Assembly (NCBI RefSeq): GCF_003386235.1
Contig: NZ_QRDZ01000012.1
Span: 62,001-126,000, forward strand
DNA from: Cohnella phaseoli
Lineage (GTDB): Bacteria; Bacillota; Bacilli; Paenibacillales; Paenibacillaceae
Direction: 5' to 3'
Length of the DNA stretch: 64,000 bases
The notes under the pieces are model-generated. The model made no database searches, had not been told where the DNA came from, and worked only from the letters and a program-made list of their open reading frames with translations. The position numbers and the translations under genes were made by a program. Shown here piece by piece: positions 61,984 to 64,000 of this stretch. Numbering within the stretch: the first letter of the stretch is position 1; each line of letters begins with the position of its first letter.

Positions 61984-63066
61984 ATGAAGAGAGAAAATCG
62001 CATGCGCGCTATCGGGCGTATCGCTTGGTATGGCGTATTTATCTTATCTATACTATCCTTCTCGACGCTATCCGGCTGCGGAGGCGGCGGGAAGAAGCAA
62101 AGCGCTTCGGGAGCTTCCCCGGTAAAAGGGGACGTCACGCTTGTGCTCGGAGCATACTCGGTGGCTAAAGACGCGCTGCAGGAGATTATTCCCGCGTTTA
62201 CGGTTCACTGGCAGGAGGTTGCGGGTCAGACAGTCTCGTTCCAGGAATCGTACGAAGCTTCGGGCACGCAGACCCGTTCGATCATCGGCGGTTTCGATGC
62301 GGACGTGACGCTGCTTGCGCTCGAAGGGGATGTCGATAAGCTGGTGAATGCCGGTCTTGTGTCCCCCGAATGGAACGGGGATCGGACGAAGGGAATGATT
62401 ACTCGCTCGATCGTCGTACTGGGCACGAGAAAAGGCAACCCGCTCGGCATCCGGGATTTCGACGATTTGACGAAGCCCGGCGTCAAGGTGCTGTATCCGA
62501 ATCCGAAAACGTCGGGAGGCGCCCAGTGGGACATTAACGCCATCTACGGAGCAGGTCTTAAGAAAGCGGAGCTAGCGACCGGATCGAAGGACGCCGCGGC
62601 AGGCAAACAATTCCTCGTCGACGTGCACCGCAACATCGAATCGATGGACAAGAGCGGGCGGGCTTCGATGGCCGCTTTCGAATACGGAGTGGGCGACGTT
62701 ATCGTCACCTATGAGAACGAACTGCTGGCGCGCATCGCCAAGGGAGTAGAATATGACATCGTGGTTCCTCCTAGCACGATCCTGATCGAGAATCCCGCGG
62801 CAGTCGTGGACCGCAATGCCGATCGTCACGGCGTGAGGGAGGTCGCGGATGCGTTCGTCGAATACCTCTATTCGAATGAGGCGCAGACTCTGTTCGCCAA
62901 GCACGGCTTCCGTCCGGTGAACGAAACGCTTGCCGCACAGATGGAAGACCGCTATCCGCAGCCGCCGGAGCTGTTCACGATCGATTACTTGGGCGGCTGG
63001 GACGGGGTCAAGGACACGCTGTATTCCAAGCGGGGAATTTGGTATCAGGTGCTAGCCGGACAATAG
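61984..63066 (+). CDS. sbp: Sulfate-binding lipoprotein (Sbp/CysP family)
   Basis: 360 residues from ATG 61984 with GGGAGG upstream. Lipobox LSGC with Cys32 after a hydrophobic stretch, then a Gly/Ser linker. Family motifs: LVLGAYSVAKDALQEIIPAF, QESYEASGTQTRSIIGGFDADV, VLYPNPKTSGGAQWDINAIYG and EYGVGDVIVTYENELL. It catches sulfate at the cell surface. It is the last gene of the operon, whereas the binding protein usually comes first in such clusters. Confidence 0.95.
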   Translation: MKRENRMRAIGRIAWYGVFILSILSFSTLSGCGGGGKKQSASGASPVKGDVTLVLGAYSVAKDALQEIIPAFTVHWQEVAGQTVSFQESYEASGTQTRSIIGGFDADVTLLALEGDVDKLVNAGLVSPEWNGDRTKGMITRSIVVLGTRKGNPLGIRDFDDLTKPGVKVLYPNPKTSGGAQWDINAIYGAGLKKAELATGSKDAAAGKQFLVDVHRNIESMDKSGRASMAAFEYGVGDVIVTYENELLARIAKGVEYDIVVPPSTILIENPAAVVDRNADRHGVREVADAFVEYLYSNEAQTLFAKHGFRPVNETLAAQMEDRYPQPPELFTIDYLGGWDGVKDTLYSKRGIWYQVLAGQ

Positions 63067-63082
63067 AATGCGCGAAATCGGT

Positions 63083-63131
63083 AAAAAACAGCTTTAGTGG
63101 GAATGCTATGCACCGCTGGGCTGTTTTTTTT
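63083..63131 (+). terminator. Terminator of the sulfate operon
   Basis: AAAACAGC (63085-63092) pairs with GCTGTTTT (63120-63127), with a second short stem inside the loop (AGTGG/CCGCT) and a run of eight T from 63124. Confidence 0.75.
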
Positions 63132-63139
63132 GTTATAAT
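63131..63139 (+). promoter_or_regulatory. Extended -10 promoter of the acetyltransferase gene
   Basis: TGTTATAAT is a perfect extended -10 immediately behind the terminator, 46 bases before the TTG start; no clear -35 is present. Confidence 0.5.
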
Positions 63140-63184
63140 TATGGCGTAGGAACGGAATTGTGCAGCCCATAGGAGGATTAACCT

Positions 63185-64000
63185 TTGCAGAGACCAACCA
63201 CGATACGCATTATGCTCATGATTCTTTATCTTAAGCTCGTATTGCTTCTCATGAACGTTGGAACGATCGTCTTTAATCCTGGTTCCCTGAACGAAATCGA
63301 CGAAGCGCAGAGAAGTACGTTTATCACTGCGATTACCATTCTTACGACGGTGTCGATTGCTTGTATAGCCGGCATGATTTTGACGATCAATAAGAAAAAA
63401 TATTGGCCCACGCTGCTCATTGCCTTTGTACTCTTGATTTGCTCCACCATGATGAACCAGCTGCACTCGATGATGACGACCCTTATCATCGTGATGTTCC
63501 TGTTCAGATCGTCTCGCGAATACTTCCGCGGCGTATACGTCGCTCCGCCTTCCCCGCGAGCCAAAGCCGCCGCGACGGCTAAGTCGGAGTCGACGGAGGA
63601 CGAGGAGTCCGAGAAGGCGGCGTTGGCCGAGCCGGACGAAGCGCCTGCCGCACCGCTCGTCAAGCTGAAGAAGGAGCCGGAAGTAAGCATTCGCGCCGCG
63701 ACGCCGCAGGATGCGAACACGGTATTTTCGCTGATGATCATGGCCTTCGAGGAATATCGCTCGGCGATCCCGCCTTCGAGCGCATTGGCGGAGACGGAGG
63801 AGTCGGTCGAGGAGGCGCTGCGCAGCGGCAGCGAATCGGCTGTGCTGCTGTACGAGGACGATACAGCGGTGGCTATGGCTCGCTTCAAATATGAAAACGA
63901 GGCCATCTGCTTCTTCCGCTTGTCGGTTGTACCGCATCGTCGCAGAAGGGGCTACGCCAGACAGCTCGTGAAATGGATCGAGAAGGAAGGCGTGGCCAAC
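63185..64000 (+). CDS. Membrane-anchored GNAT-family N-acetyltransferase (3' end outside window)
   Basis: The frame opens at TTG 63185, 8 bases behind AGGAGG (63171-63176), and stays open to the window end (272 codons). Residues ~7-115 carry about four hydrophobic helices (for example YLKLVLLLMNVGTIVF and ITILTTVSIACIAGMILTI). A Glu/Ala/Ser-rich linker follows (~120-160). From about residue 165 (VSIRAATPQDANTVFSLMI) the GNAT fold begins, with AVAMARFKYENEAICFFRLSV and the acetyl-CoA loop HRRRRGYARQLVKWIEKEG. It should acetylate an unknown substrate at the inner membrane face. Confidence 0.85.
   Translation, partial: MQRPTTIRIMLMILYLKLVLLLMNVGTIVFNPGSLNEIDEAQRSTFITAITILTTVSIACIAGMILTINKKKYWPTLLIAFVLLICSTMMNQLHSMMTTLIIVMFLFRSSREYFRGVYVAPPSPRAKAAATAKSESTEDEESEKAALAEPDEAPAAPLVKLKKEPEVSIRAATPQDANTVFSLMIMAFEEYRSAIPPSSALAETEESVEEALRSGSESAVLLYEDDTAVAMARFKYENEAICFFRLSVVPHRRRRGYARQLVKWIEKEGVAN

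Overview
The window looks like chromosomal DNA of a Gram-positive Paenibacillaceae bacterium (Cohnella or Paenibacillus type). Evidence: strong AGGAGG-type ribosome sites, LplA/LplB/YtcP-style carbohydrate ABC transporters with lipoprotein binding proteins, a YwqD/YwqE-type exopolysaccharide kinase/phosphatase pair, and a moderately GC-rich base composition. The genus is inference. No rRNA, tRNA or CRISPR array was seen.

Region 1 (1-8672) is visibly more A+T-rich than the rest. It carries the end of an AraC-type regulator, a sugar-binding lipoprotein with a 3' hairpin, a secreted beta-helix polysaccharide-active protein with add-on binding domains, a GHL6-type glycoside hydrolase and a GH172 (DUF2961) protein. 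It ends at a decayed transposase, probably IS110-type (about 8635-9024), where the composition changes.

Region 2 (about 8996-26657) is an alpha-mannoside locus. In order: aldo/keto reductase, TIM-barrel sugar isomerase, MgtC-like membrane protein, GH38 and GH125 alpha-mannosidases, a divergent glycerophosphodiesterase, permease - binding protein - permease, PHP phosphoesterase, LacI regulator, PfkB kinase, metallophosphoesterase and M17 aminopeptidase. A 14-bp palindrome TGGAATCGATACCA occurs exactly four times in the window, all in this locus, with near-matches between genes; it is probably the operator of the LacI protein encoded here. Region 3 (26677-33442) is an array of 51-bp hairpin repeats followed by iolDCAB (inositol catabolism) and an esterase. 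Mannosidases, several phosphoesterases and inositol genes together, next to a GH172 enzyme, suggest use of mannose-inositol-phosphate glycans (PIM/LAM, GPI or phosphomannan). This is hypothesis only.

Region 4 (33619-53107) holds pgi and then an exopolysaccharide cluster: CpsB-type phosphatase, chain-length regulator and BY-kinase, galU, priming sugar transferase, five glycosyltransferases, a Wzy-type polymerase, an acyltransferase, a Wzx-type flippase, a pyruvyl transferase, manC and a UDP-glucose dehydrogenase. The gene content predicts a Wzx/Wzy polymer with mannose, uronic acid, acyl and pyruvate groups. Two unrecognised exported or membrane proteins follow (53192-56748), one with a proline-rich stalk and an internally duplicated domain.

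Region 5 (56734-64000) has an XRE regulator, a YigZ-family protein, a second and unrelated 51-bp hairpin array, a YjbQ-family protein, a sulfate transporter operon (cysT-cysW-cysA-sbp) and, cut by the window end, a membrane-anchored GNAT acetyltransferase starting at TTG.
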